Assembly (NCBI GenBank): GCA_016711295.1
Contig: JADJTE010000001.1
Coordinates: 434,001-498,000 of the forward strand
Direction: 5' to 3'
DNA: 64,000 nucleotides
Source of the DNA: Sphingobacteriales bacterium
GTDB lineage: Bacteria > Bacteroidota > Bacteroidia > Chitinophagales > UBA2359
How positions within the stretch are numbered: the first letter of the stretch is position 1; every line of letters begins with the position of its first letter. Under the pieces are notes generated by a model. It made no database searches. It was not told the origin of the DNA and worked only from the letters and a program-made list of their open reading frames with translations. Positions 49,278 through 59,682 of this stretch are shown in pieces. The position numbers and the translations under genes are program-made.

Positions 49278-49988
49278 ATGAACACATCTCGATGGTGCTT
49301 ATGGGCACTTTTATTCGTAATTCCGGTAACTGCTTTCGCACAACGGACAGATTTTGACAAAATTGTACAGCCGACCGATATACGCGCTAAGGATTATGTC
49401 GAGCTGCTCGTACAATTAGCTTGGCTGAACAATCCGCGCCATGAGGCATTAGAGAGCAATAAGCATGTAGAGGAAGAATCTGTCAAAATAGCTCGTTTGG
49501 GCTGGGTCGATGGCATAACAACCTCGTTCAACTTGAACCAAAATGCTTTTGGGCAATCAGATAACAATATCTTTTTCCCGACCTATAATCTCAACGCGAG
49601 TTTTAATTTGGGAGCTATCCTCAAAACGCCTTTGCAGGTAAAAACTGCTAAAGAAAAGGTGCGCATTGCCGAATATTTATTAGACCAAGAGAAATTGCAG
49701 GTGCGTGGCGAGGTATTGCGCCGCTACCGCGATTATCAATACAGCATCGAACTGCTCAAATTACGTACCCAAGCTGTAGAAGATATTTATGTCAATTATG
49801 TTGCTATAAAAGAGAGTTTTGAGCGCGGCACGGCATCGTTTCGTACTTATATGGAGGCATCACAATCATACAACAAATCGTTAGAAGAAAAATTAGCCGC
49901 CGAAACCGAGGTAGCCAAAAACCGCATCACGCTCGAAGAAATCATCGGTGCCAAATTGGAAGACATAGATCGTATGGAAAGGCGTTAA
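49278..49988 (+). CDS. Short TolC-like outer-membrane efflux protein
   Basis: 236 residues. Signal peptide (WALLFVIPVTAFAQ), then a pattern typical of one TolC repeat: DYVELLVQLAWLNNPRHEAL, a pair of beta strands (ITTSFNLNQNAFG, YNLNASFNLGAIL) and long amphipathic helices (VRIAEYLLDQEKLQVRGEVLRRYRDY and GTASFRTYMEASQSYNKSLEE, positions about 135-215). Normal TolC proteins are about 450 residues with two such repeats, so this is a half-length relative, a class present in Bacteroidota. No transporter partner genes are adjacent. A strong terminator follows at 50116. Confidence 0.75.
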   Translation: MNTSRWCLWALLFVIPVTAFAQRTDFDKIVQPTDIRAKDYVELLVQLAWLNNPRHEALESNKHVEEESVKIARLGWVDGITTSFNLNQNAFGQSDNNIFFPTYNLNASFNLGAILKTPLQVKTAKEKVRIAEYLLDQEKLQVRGEVLRRYRDYQYSIELLKLRTQAVEDIYVNYVAIKESFERGTASFRTYMEASQSYNKSLEEKLAAETEVAKNRITLEEIIGAKLEDIDRMERR

Positions 49989-50115
49989 GCTAAGGCATAG
50001 TGCAATTGCACCACAATACGGATATATTTTTTTCGTTCTGCTAATCGATATTTGCTCTCAATCCCTTGTTTTATTGGGTGTCTATTCCGCTCTACTTTTA
50101 TCGCCGACAATAATA

Positions 50116-50152
50116 TTTTCCCATAGCCAACTTTCGTCATGCTATGGGAAAA
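50116..50152 (+). terminator. Terminator between convergent genes
   Basis: Perfect 12-bp stem TTTTCCCATAGC / GCTATGGGAAAA with a 13-nt loop, followed by TTGTTTTT. It ends the TolC-like gene and may also serve the minus-strand gene ending at 50181. Confidence 0.85.
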
Positions 50153-50180
50153 TTGTTTTTGAGCGGGGCAAACCCTATTT

Positions 50181-51878
50181 TTAGCCTTTTAGCAAGCGTT
50201 CCATGTCGCGCAGCACTTGTTCGATAGCCTCGTTTTGGATTATTTCCGTACCTTTTAGGGGTTCTTCGTCTGCTTCGGTGGGTGCTTCGTCCAGCGATAC
50301 CATATCACCGTCATCAGCAAAATCGCTATGGCTATCGTCGCTGCTATCACCGCTGTTATTATTTGCTTCGTCGGTGGTTGTTGCTTCGTCGTCGGTAGTA
50401 GGTTCGTGTTCTTGGTCGCGAAAGGAGTTGTCGCTACTTGGTTCGTCTATGGGTGTTTCGTCGTCTATTGTTGGCTCGTCGTGGCTTTTTTCTATTATTT
50501 GCATGTCTAACTGGCTATCTAAGGCAGCTAATTCGAGGGCGAGCTTATCATCGACCATTTCCATGGGTACGTTTGTCGAGTCGTGTCTGTCTTGGTATCC
50601 AATCTGCTGGATAGAATCTGTAACAATAGATTCTAATTGCTCAGAAAAGGCAATGTTATTGTCGTCGTCTGTTTTAGATACGCTGCCATTATCCTGCTTA
50701 TTCTTCCAGGTCTTTTGCTTGGTTGATGGCATCGTTAACTGTTTCTTCGATTTGTTGGCTAAACACGGTTAAATATTCCTGTTTTGTTGGGCTTCGGTAG
50801 CAGATTCGGCAGTTCCATCGGGTGGTTCTATGCCCATATCCATAGGCATATTGCCTACTGTGCTTGGGTTGGTATCTATGTTTTGAGCATGGCTTTGCCT
50901 GATACCCACTAAGGCATCTTGGTACATGTCCGCTTCGCTGTTCAGATTGACTTTAAATAAGTGGGCATATTGTTTCAGACTTATGGTTTGCAGGGCTTTT
51001 GCGCCGTTCCATTGCGCATCGAGCATAAATATTTCGAGTTCTACTTCGGTGTCTAACAGATTGTCATGCGCTTGATAAGCCAGTGAATAATCGGTTTGTC
51101 CTATTTTATCTGCATCGGGGTCGAAACGGTATCGGCTTATAAATTGCTCTTCGTTCAGAGCGATTACGGCATCAAATCGTTGGTTGCGGTCGTAGTTATT
51201 TAGCAGGTCGCTGAGGTCGTCCGCACTTTTCGCGCCATGTTCGAGGTTGGTAGTTTGGCATTGGGCAATCATAGCCCTATACACCTCGCGCACGTGCGAA
51301 GGCAGATTTGCGGGGTTAGGGTTGTCGGTAGCTGCGCCGCCCAATAGCCCATACAGCACTTGTCCTATTGCTTTCAAATCGTTTTGTTGGTCGTCGGGTG
51401 TATAGGGTGCGCTACGCATTAGCTCATAATTGTTCAGTTTTAGGGGTGCTTGGTCGGAGAGCAATACGTTTTGTTGCACTAAATCGAGGTGGGCACAGCC
51501 GTGTTGGTGTAGGTATTGCACAGCAGCGAGCAGTTCTCTTACGGCTTGTTCGGTGTCGGTAGCAGAGGCAGTTGACAAGTCTTTTTGGTCGGTGGGTACA
51601 TATTCCCAAATGCCAATACGTAGGGTATCGGTCTGCCCAAAGGCATTTACGATGTCCAGTTCGATATAATCGTAGAGAGCTACCAAATTGGGGTGTTGTA
51701 ATGTTTTGATGCGCCCCATATTAGATTTGAACGTAGCCGTTGCGGTGTGGTAATAAAATTTAATGACCACCTGCAAATTATCGCGCTGCGAATCGACCGC
51801 CTTATAGACACGTGCGCTGCCGCCGTCGGCAAGGAAATCGGTGGCGGGGTCGTAGGTGTATCGGTTTAGTAATAGCAT
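50181..51878 (-). CDS. Protein-kinase-like protein (probable pseudokinase) with acidic tail, frameshifted
   Basis: The N-terminal about 220 residues follow the Ser/Thr kinase fold: a weak glycine loop (ADGGSARVYKA), VVIKFYY with the VAIK lysine, LQHPNLVALYDYIE, and HLDLVQQNVLL in place of HRDLKPxN. Where DFG is expected the sequence is LNNYEL, so the magnesium-binding Asp is gone. The first frame stops at 50769; a second frame continues as EYLTVFSQQIEETVNDAINQ (50780-50710), and a third carries the acidic Asp/Glu/Ser-rich tail to 50181, including SEQLESIVTDSIQQI, which echoes the previous segment. I treat this as one gene of about 565 residues needing two corrections; two separate genes (50769-51878 and 50181-50732) are the alternative. 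Confidence 0.62.
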
Positions 51879-52365
51879 ATTGGGAGGTATTTATGAATAT
51901 AGGTAGATAATATCGGCGTGTTAGCAACTATGATAGCTACTAATCGGTAAAAGTACGACTTTATTGTCAAACAAAAACAATAATGGGTCGTTAAAAAAGT
52001 GTTCTATGGATAAAAAAGCAAGGTAAATGCAGCATATTTGTTCTTGTAGCACAAAAAAAATGCCATTCGTCAGGGTAAAATATGGTAGCTATCCCTTTAT
52101 GCAAGCCCTAATTTAAATTCTTGCCGCTTAATTTGGACGAAAGTGTCTGCAATCAAGAAATACGATAAGTTCTTTGTTCGCTTTTTTAGTAGTATTTAGG
52201 CTACTTTTCGCCTAAGCAAAGGTACGGCAAATAGCTTTTTGAATAGCCATAACCGCGCTTAGATGGGGCTTTTAAGCGCATACTATCTCTCACAACAATA
52301 CCTACGGAGATTATCTACGCCTAAATAGCAGGGCATTAACAAATTTGCCCTAACCACATATTGAG

Positions 52366-52761
52366 CTATTTAGCCATTGCCATTGCACCGTAGCATAGAC
52401 AGAGCCAGCCCGCTATAAATAATACACCACCGAGGGGCGTGATGGGACCGAGCCATGTCCACGATTCGATGCCTATCCATTGGCGGCCTGCTAACAAATA
52501 GAGCGAGCCCGAAAAACAAACGATACCACCCAAAAAGCAATAGGCGGCGCGGCTTGACCACACCGATGCCACTAATTGGTCGGCAGCAAAAGCAGTCGCC
52601 AATAATCCCAAGCTATGGTAAAATTGGTAGCGCACCCCTATTTCAAAAGTGTGCAATTGTTCGGCAGATAAAACCGATTTTAACCCGTGTGCGCCAAATG
52701 CACCCAAAGCCACCGACAGCGCAGCAGACAGGCAAGCCCATAAAAATAAATATTTTTGCAT
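52366..52761 (-). CDS. DUF423 (YgdD-like) inner-membrane protein
   Basis: 131 residues with four predicted transmembrane helices. The DUF423 signature ALSVALGAFGAHGLKSVLS is near residue 12, followed by FEIGVRYQFYHSLGLLA and the last part SGSLYLLAGRQW ... GPITPLGGVLFIAGW. Function unknown. I start at ATG 52761 (MQKYLFLW), as the 28 residues further upstream are outside the family. The 487-bp gap between this gene and the kinase-like gene holds only a TACCTTTG -7-like box on the minus strand at 52217-52224; nothing else is recognised. Confidence 0.9.
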   Translation of the reverse strand: MQKYLFLWACLSAALSVALGAFGAHGLKSVLSAEQLHTFEIGVRYQFYHSLGLLATAFAADQLVASVWSSRAAYCFLGGIVCFSGSLYLLAGRQWIGIESWTWLGPITPLGGVLFIAGWLCLCYGAMAMAK

Positions 52762-53031
52762 TATTTGTCCTATTATTTGGTCCCAAAAAACGGGGTGAAA
52801 GATAAAAATTATGCGCAATACATCGGTCATAGCTAAAAAAACCAATATGCTGATGTAACTTTGTGCCTATGTGTCGTATAGGTTTTGGGCATTACTCCAC
52901 TTTTCTTGCCTAATAATAACATTTTAGAAGTGGCTTTGCCTATATAGTTTGCGTCTGAAAACCACGCCGTCTATATCAATCATAGCCGAAAACGAGCGGT
53001 GAGCGGCTATTGTGCCGCAAAGTTACAAGAT

Positions 53032-55660
53032 ATGAAGCAGAAATTGCGCCCTGCGCTTTTATTATTGTTATTAGCCACCATAGCAGGCTTGGCTGCTTAT
53101 GGGTGGACAACCTATACCAACCGCTTGTTGTATAAAGCCATACCACCAAGCGCATTGGTCATTGCCGACGTGCGCGACGTAAGCACTACCTTGCGCCATA
53201 TATCCCAAGCCGATTATTGGCGCGATATGCAGTTTGTAGATGCAGTAGGCAAATTGGAGCGCAGCATTTTTCTGCTCGATACGCTATTATTGCCGCCCGA
53301 TAGCCTTGCACCGCAGCGCGTATTGGCATCGCTTCACCGCGTCAAAGAAGACGATTATGACTATCTGCTGCTCGCCGACCAAGAGGTGTTGCGCGGCACA
53401 TTAGATAGCTTGGTGGGGCTGATACAGCAACAAGGCTTTAAGGTCGAAGAGCGTTTGTTTCGTGGGGCAGCCATTTATGAGATAGCCCTACCCATGATGC
53501 AGCAAAGTTTTACGGTGGCTTCGGACGTAGCTATCGTATTGGCAAGTTCTAATCCCGTAGTGATAGACGAGGCAATAAGCCAATACCATGCTTGGTCGTC
53601 TAACGGGTTTTGGCGGCGCACTTGGTTTGACGGCTCTGATACTGATGTGCGTTTATATGGCAATACCGCCAATTTTGAATTGCTCAATGATATGTTTTTG
53701 CAAAACCCCGATGCGCAACATACCATATTTGACCAATTAGCCGATATATGCCGTTGGTTCAAATTAGACCTCCATTTCGACAAAACGACGGTTCGGGTTG
53801 ACGGTGCGGCATATTGGAACAATACCGACTCGTTCTTATCCGATGCCCTGAACCGCAGCCCCGCCAGCGCAGCCCGCACCATCGCTAATGTAGTGCCTTT
53901 TGATGTGGCATTTTTGGCAGCAGGCAGCGACCAAAACCTATATCGATTTTTGTGTAACCGCAACCGCAGCGATATGGACAACAAAGCCTTGCACTGGGTA
54001 GGCAATGAATGGGGCTACGGATTTGGCGAACCCAACGGAGCTAACCCGCAAAACGAATCATTCATTCTACTCCAAGTAAATGACCCCAAAGCCGCTACTG
54101 CTTCGCTCGAAACTATGCGCCGCGCCGTAGCCGATAGTACGCTACAAACCGTAGAATATAGGGGCGGGCAACTAAAACCCGCCAATTTAGAAGCCTATGC
54201 CCAATTATTTCTGCCCGACGATGCTGCCCTAGCTTTTCGGAATGGCTATTATGCCTTTGTCGGCAATTTTGCGGTATTGGCTCCAAAGTAGCCTACCTAA
54301 AAGTATTTATAGATAAAGCCATTGCCCAAAAGACCTTAGCACAACAACCCGAATACCGCCGTTCGCAACAATTGTACGACCCCAAAGCGGCGTACAAGCC
54401 TATTGGCAGCCCGACCGCATGCACCAACTCTTGCAAAGTGTAGGCAACGAGGAGTTTACAGAGCATCTACAGGCAAAATTCGGTTACTTCAAACACTTAA
54501 CTCCTATATCGCTGCAAGTGACCGCCCAGAGTGGTGGTGCTAAATTATTGGGTGAAATTGGATATACAAAAAAAATAAACGAAAAATTAAACTCTATTTG
54601 GAGTGCGCAACTATTGGGTGTACCGATAGGCAAACCGTATGCTGTACCTGTCAGTGGTAGCCGCGCCAAACAAATTATGATGCAAGACCGGCAATTTAAC
54701 CTCTATATGATAGATAATGAAGGTAAAATACGGTGGAAAAAACCCATCGGAAAAGCTATTTTGGGTGCGATATATGCCACAGATTATTACCGCAACGGCG
54801 ATTATTATTACTTATTTAATACCGCCGAAAAAATATACCTCATAGACCGAGATGGCAACGACGTATTAGATTATCCAATACGCCTAAGCACCGAAGCTAC
54901 CGCAGGGCTTACGCCCATCGATTTTAACAACGACCAAAACTACCAGATATTTGTGCCCTGTGGCAACCGCGTATATGGCTACGAATTTGGCGGCAGACCC
55001 ATAGAGGCTTGGAACCCGCGTCTGGGCTTAGGTACGCTCAAATATCCTTTGTTGTATGTGCAACACAAAGGCAAACATCACATTATAGCTGCTGCCAACG
55101 ATGGTGCTATCCGCGTAGTCGACCAAAACGGTGCGGGCATATCACGCACGCTGCTCAAATCGCCGCTGATAGCCGAGCCGCAGATAGACCTACGCAATGG
55201 TGTGCCCCAAATAATCTGTACGACCAAAAGCCAACAAACGTATGTAATAAACCTACATGGCGGGTTTTCGGGTGGCAAATTATTATCGTTTAGCGGCAAT
55301 GCCGACTTCATGACCCACAACGTAATCGGCAGCGAGGCAGAAGAAAACATATTGCTCGCCAACCAAAAAATACATGTGTTTGACAACTATAATAAATTAT
55401 ACGAGCGCAAATTTGCAATAGACGAGCCACCTTCGTCCATTTTTCCGATTAAACTAAACGGGCAAAAAAATAACGGCATTGGTGTATTTTGCGAAAAAGC
55501 CCAAAAAGCCTATCTGCTCAACGGCGATTGTGTATCATATCCCAATTTTCCGCTCACAGCTACCACGCCTTTTATCGTCTGCGATTTGTTTGGCAACGGC
55601 GAAAATATACTCATAGCGGGCGGCATTGGCAACAGCGTTTTTGCCTATAAGTTGAAATAA
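53032..55660 (+). CDS. Large membrane-anchored protein with propeller-like C-terminal half, frameshifted
   Basis: About 876 residues after two corrections. An N-terminal anchor (RPALLLLLLATIAGLAAYGW) is followed by a DUF3352-like region (SALVIADVRDVSTTLRHI, VASDVAIVLASSNPVVIDEAI). The first frame stops at 54291; the next codes VAYLKVFIDKAIAQKTL (54290-54395), and the third starts about 54390 (QAYWQPDRMHQLLQS) and runs to 55660. The C-terminal half has repeated strands of a PQQ-like propeller: FNLYMIDNEGKIRWKKP, KIYLIDRDGNDVLDYP, RVYGYEFGGRPIEAW, AIRVVDQNGAGI, VFAYKLK. Such proteins are common but uncharacterised in this phylum. Probably periplasmic; function unknown. Confidence 0.75.
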
Positions 55661-55669
55661 AATTATATT

Positions 55670-57289
55670 TCAACGCGACTTCATCATCAATACTATCAGC
55701 AGCAATCCCGCGCTGACATAGCCGAACAAACTGAGGTAAGGCACGCCACCGTTAGTGCGGGCAATTGTGGGCGAATCGATTATTAGCGATGCGCCAATGA
55801 TGAGGGCTACTATAATAAAGGTTAGGCTGATGCGCCCGACGGCGCGGTCTATGGTTTTTAAGAAATAATCATAGCCGTCTATACCTATTTGGGTGTGTAG
55901 CTTGCCCTGCCGCAACTTTCGCACGATGTCTTTCAGTTCGCTCGGAAAAGTGTTGACAAACGCAAGTAGGTCGTTGAAAGTACTAAGCGCGTTGCTACTC
56001 GCATTTTGGGGCGAGTAGAGTTCCATGACCATTTTTTGCCCGTAGGGTTTTATTTCTTCCATCGTGTTCATATCGGGATGTACGACTTTGCCAATACCTT
56101 CTAAAATAGCCAAAGCGCGGAAAATGATAAAAACAGCACCTGGCACTTTGAGGCGGTGCTCGTAGATAATAGCCTGCATACGAGCAGCCATTTCTGCCAT
56201 ATTGCTCTCGCGCACATCAAGCACGGCAAAATCGTCGATAATTTCTTGCAAATCGGCTTCAAACGCCCTGATGTCGGCTATTTCGTCTTCGGTGGCGAGG
56301 CGGCGGAAGTAGCTTGCCATAGCCCGCGCATCTTGTTGTGCCATACTGATAAACACCCCTGCAAATGATAGTTTGTCGCGCTTCGATAGTTTGCCCACCA
56401 TACCAAAATCGATGAGGCAGATGCGCCCTGTTTCTTGGATAATAATATTGCCGGGGTGAGGGTCGGCATGAAAAAAGCCAAACTCAAAGATTTGCGTCAA
56501 GTAGATGTGCATACCCGCCTGCGCAATTTGTTTGGGGTCGATGCCCCAGGCTTGTAATTGTTCGATATTCGTAATTTTGCACCCTTTTATAAATTCCAAT
56601 ACCAATACCTTGTTGGTCGAGTATTCTTTATACACTTGGGGTATATAAAAATTGGTGTGTTTGGCATAAAACTGCCTGAATTGGGTGATGTTGCGGGCTT
56701 CGGTGCGGTAGTCCAATTCTTTTTGCATACTTTTTTCAAACGCTATCACTATATCCATAGGGTCCATGATACCGTTGCGTTCAAAAAAATTAGCCCCAAA
56801 TTTGACTATTTCTTTGAGGATAGATAAGTCGGTCTCGACTTGTTTTTTTACGTCAGGGCGTTGTACTTTGACCACTACTTTTTCGCCATTATGCAATTGT
56901 GCTAAATGTACTTGCCCGATAGAAGCAGAGCCAATGGGCGTTTCGTCAAAAGTAGCGAAAATGTCGCCTATGGGTTTGCCCAATTCTGCTTCGATAATTT
57001 CTTTTACTTTATCAAAGTCAAATGGAGCTACGCTGCTTTGTAGTTTTTGAAACTCGGTGATTAGGGCTTCGGGCAATAGGTCGGGGCGGTTGCTCAATAC
57101 CTGCGCTCCTTTGACAAAGGTAGCTCCCAATTCTTCGAACACCATACGCACGCGCTCCCAAGTGTTCAATTCAAACACAGACGTATCGCCGTGCGCCCAG
57201 GACAATCGGCTGCGCTGCGAGACTAAATTTTGCAAAGGCGTATTGACAACGACCTCTTCAAAGCCATATTTGATTAAGATACGCGCCAT
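55670..57289 (-). CDS. UbiB/ABC1/ADCK-family atypical kinase
   Basis: 539 residues, member of the family involved in quinone synthesis or lipid homeostasis. Family motifs are FDETPIGSASIGQVHLAQL (the alanine-rich loop replacement), VVVKVQRPDV with the conserved Lys, the EKSMQKELDYRTEARN helix, FFHADPHPGNIII (catalytic loop) and CLIDFGMVGKL (DFG). Two C-terminal membrane helices (about 485-538) are present. The KxGQ motif, usually FVKxGQ-LSNRPDLLP, here reads FVKGAQVLSNRPDLLP, so the glycine position is Ala. The frame stays open upstream (NIRRARE precedes the chosen ATG), so the true start may be a little earlier, as expected for the family. Confidence 0.9.
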   Translation of the reverse strand: MARILIKYGFEEVVVNTPLQNLVSQRSRLSWAHGDTSVFELNTWERVRMVFEELGATFVKGAQVLSNRPDLLPEALITEFQKLQSSVAPFDFDKVKEIIEAELGKPIGDIFATFDETPIGSASIGQVHLAQLHNGEKVVVKVQRPDVKKQVETDLSILKEIVKFGANFFERNGIMDPMDIVIAFEKSMQKELDYRTEARNITQFRQFYAKHTNFYIPQVYKEYSTNKVLVLEFIKGCKITNIEQLQAWGIDPKQIAQAGMHIYLTQIFEFGFFHADPHPGNIIIQETGRICLIDFGMVGKLSKRDKLSFAGVFISMAQQDARAMASYFRRLATEDEIADIRAFEADLQEIIDDFAVLDVRESNMAEMAARMQAIIYEHRLKVPGAVFIIFRALAILEGIGKVVHPDMNTMEEIKPYGQKMVMELYSPQNASSNALSTFNDLLAFVNTFPSELKDIVRKLRQGKLHTQIGIDGYDYFLKTIDRAVGRISLTFIIVALIIGASLIIDSPTIARTNGGVPYLSLFGYVSAGLLLIVLMMKSR

Positions 57290-57368
57290 TTCGCGAGCGC
57301 GGCGTATATTTTTGATAGTTTGGGTGATAAATATAGCGGTAGGGTGTAGTTAGTGCAATAGACGCAGA

Positions 57369-57403
57369 CAAACCTTACGGATACTGAAAATCCGTAAGGT
57401 TTG
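57369..57403. terminator. Perfect hairpin between the monooxygenase and ubiB-family genes
   Basis: 14-bp perfect stem CAAACCTTACGGAT / ATCCGTAAGGTTTG with a 7-nt loop. There is no T-run, so it could be a terminator of a weaker kind, an mRNA stabiliser or a repeat unit. Confidence 0.5.
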
Positions 57404-57480
57404 CGGGCGTTGTTCTAAAATAAGTTATTGCTTTATCAAGGCTTGCCCAATAGTTGTGCGGCAAATTGGGCAAGCAAAGG

Positions 57481-59535
57481 CTACATTTTTTGTATTTTTC
57501 GGGTCATGGTTTCGCTGCCTACGCTTAATTGCAGCCAATATACGCCTTCGGGCAGTTGTGTGCCGTCTAATTGGTGGGTGTGCGTACCGCTTGTTTGCTG
57601 GGTGGTGGCTATTTGTGCTACGCGCTGCCCCAAAGTATTATAGAGCGCGATTTGGACTTGGGCGGCATTGGGCAGCGTATATTGGATATTGATTTGGTCG
57701 GTATAGGGATTAGGTGCAGCTAAGAACGATAAGTGGTGGCTTAGGTCGGCAATGCTCGATATGACCTGATAGGGTTCGGTGGTGGTAGTACAGCCGCCTA
57801 AACTCAGTTGTATGCTATACTCGCCGTTAGTGGTGGGCGTATAGTTGGGTTGGGTTGCGCCTGCTATTGCCACGCCATTGAGTAGCCACTGGAAAGTGTC
57901 GTAGGTATAGGGCACGGACAATACGCCGTTGGTTTGGCTAATGGTGGGTGCCGCCAAAGGAGGCAAGACAGTAATTTGGTATTCAGCAACGATATTTTCG
58001 CCTTCGTAAGGATAACTATACGTAATAGTATGTGTGCCCTCGCCTGCTGAGGCGGGTATAAACTGCCCGCCTACCACGCCGTTGCCGCTGGCTATGCCGC
58101 CTGCGGGTACAAAACTGAGCGCGGGCTGTTCGTAGCAATATTGGTTTTCTACCAACGGAATACCTACAAACGGGATTGGGTCGCCTTCGGTATATTGCAA
58201 AATGGTAATCATCATTTCGTTTTCGGTCGTCAAACCAAAAGTAACGGGCGATGATGAAAGATTAGTAAATGTGGCACGTTGGAACAAACCCGCATTAGCG
58301 GGTAGGTCTATGAAAGGCTCGTAGCGTTGGATAGGTGGGTGTGCCCAATCGTAAACGCCATTTTCTGTGCCCTCAAAAATTTGTTCGCCGGGGGTAGTAT
58401 TGTCCGAATTGAGGTAGAATAGGTCGAAATCGACTCCTCGGCTGTGGGTGTGCGGCGACACTGTCCATATATTCCATTGTTGCGAGTTATTGATGGGTTC
58501 TTCAAGGACATAATTGGTGGTATTGCTTGGTATGGTAAAGAAGCCAAACCCACTGGGTCCTTGATAGAACATTAGTTCGGAGCGCATTTCTTTTAGGGCT
58601 GTGCCGTTGGGCTGCGTATATACGTTTATATACACATGGGCAGGCAATATTTGGGTGCCGCTATAATTAGCGACATGGAAATTGAGGTCTAAAACGGCGT
58701 TGTCGCTCCATTTAAAGGCGGTTCCGGCGGGTAGTTGTTGTCGCTCGCTGTATTGCCATACCGAAACAAGTTTGTTGTCTTCCAGAAATGGATTATTGCT
58801 AAATAGTGTTATTTCGCGCAACCCGTCTTCGGCATTGTTAGATGCATTGCCGTTCCATTCGTATAGGATAAAATGGTGCGACTCTTGGCTCATTCGCGTA
58901 TCAATGGCTTTTACTTCTATATTGCTGGGCAAATTTAGGGCGTATTTGATGCTATATTCCTTTTCTTCGGCGGCGGGCAAAAATATGGGTCCTAAGTGTA
59001 TTTGAAAACCTTCGGAGGGGTCGGGTGCTTCGGGTCGGTCGGGAGTAGGAACACCGCCGAGGGCGTAATATTCGTTGATAATAGATTCGTTGACGGGTGA
59101 GCCTGTTTCAAGGGCACTGCATAAATCCATTGTCTGATTAGTTCGCGTTCGGAGTTGGTCAAGTCGTCGGCTGGGATAGGCGGGCATATAGGTGTTCTTC
59201 TTCGGCATCTAGCAAGCCGCCATCTTGGGGGTCTATCATGTTTTGCCCTATCTTGCGCATCAAAAAACTGCGGTAGGGGTAGCCTTTGTCGATTCGTTTT
59301 TGACCTTTGGCGGCGGCGGCGGCGTTATCGGGCGTTACTTCTACGAGCTGGTCATATACTTCGGCGGCGGTGCCGCTTAGGTTTAGTCCGCCCGACGCTA
59401 CTGCGCTATTGTGGCACGAGCTACATTTGGCTTGTAGCACGGTATAGACGTTGTTCCAAGTGCTCTGCGCATGGCTACTTTGCGAGGATACGGATAAGAG
59501 GGCAAATATTCCCAAAAGAGGGTAAAATACTGCAT
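57481..59535 (-). CDS. Secreted cytochrome c / copper type II monooxygenase fusion with T9SS tail, frameshifted
   Basis: About 680 residues after corrections. The signal peptide (from ATG 59535, needing one extra T near 59515) ends SSHAQ. A c-type heme motif CSSCH follows near residue 38, and the domain ends with LSQP. After a frame change near 59165 and another near 59120 (DDLTNSERELIRQWIYA) comes a peptidylglycine/dopamine-type copper monooxygenase: SQESHHFILYEW (His-His), LNFHVANYSG (third His), SPHTHSRGVDFDLF (HxH) and ENEMMITILQY (Met ligand). A C-terminal Ig-like part and a T9SS sorting domain (AAPNPYTDQINIQYTL ... LPEGVYWLQLSVG) complete it. It probably hydroxylates a substrate outside the cell, with the heme as possible electron entry; substrate unknown. 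Confidence 0.8.
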
Positions 59536-59682
59536 GGGTAGGTAAGTTTGGCTAAATGTTTTGGTGAGGCGGCAAATATAGTGTTTATTGTGCGAAATAA
59601 GATTTTATTGTCCGTTTTTTCGTTTGTCTGACTGATGATGGCGGCTCAGAAAGGGCGGGTGGCTATGCCTTCGAATGGGTAT

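Noticed and set aside
50203..50772. 189-codon plus-strand Ser-rich frame opposite the kinase tail
   Set aside because: It is the complement of an acidic Asp/Glu-rich coding stretch; its Ser-rich composition follows from that, and no domain or start context is seen.
52217..52224. TACCTTTG box on the minus strand as promoter of the kinase-like gene
   Set aside because: No -33 element at suitable spacing and the start codon is about 340 bp away, so it was not listed as a separate feature.
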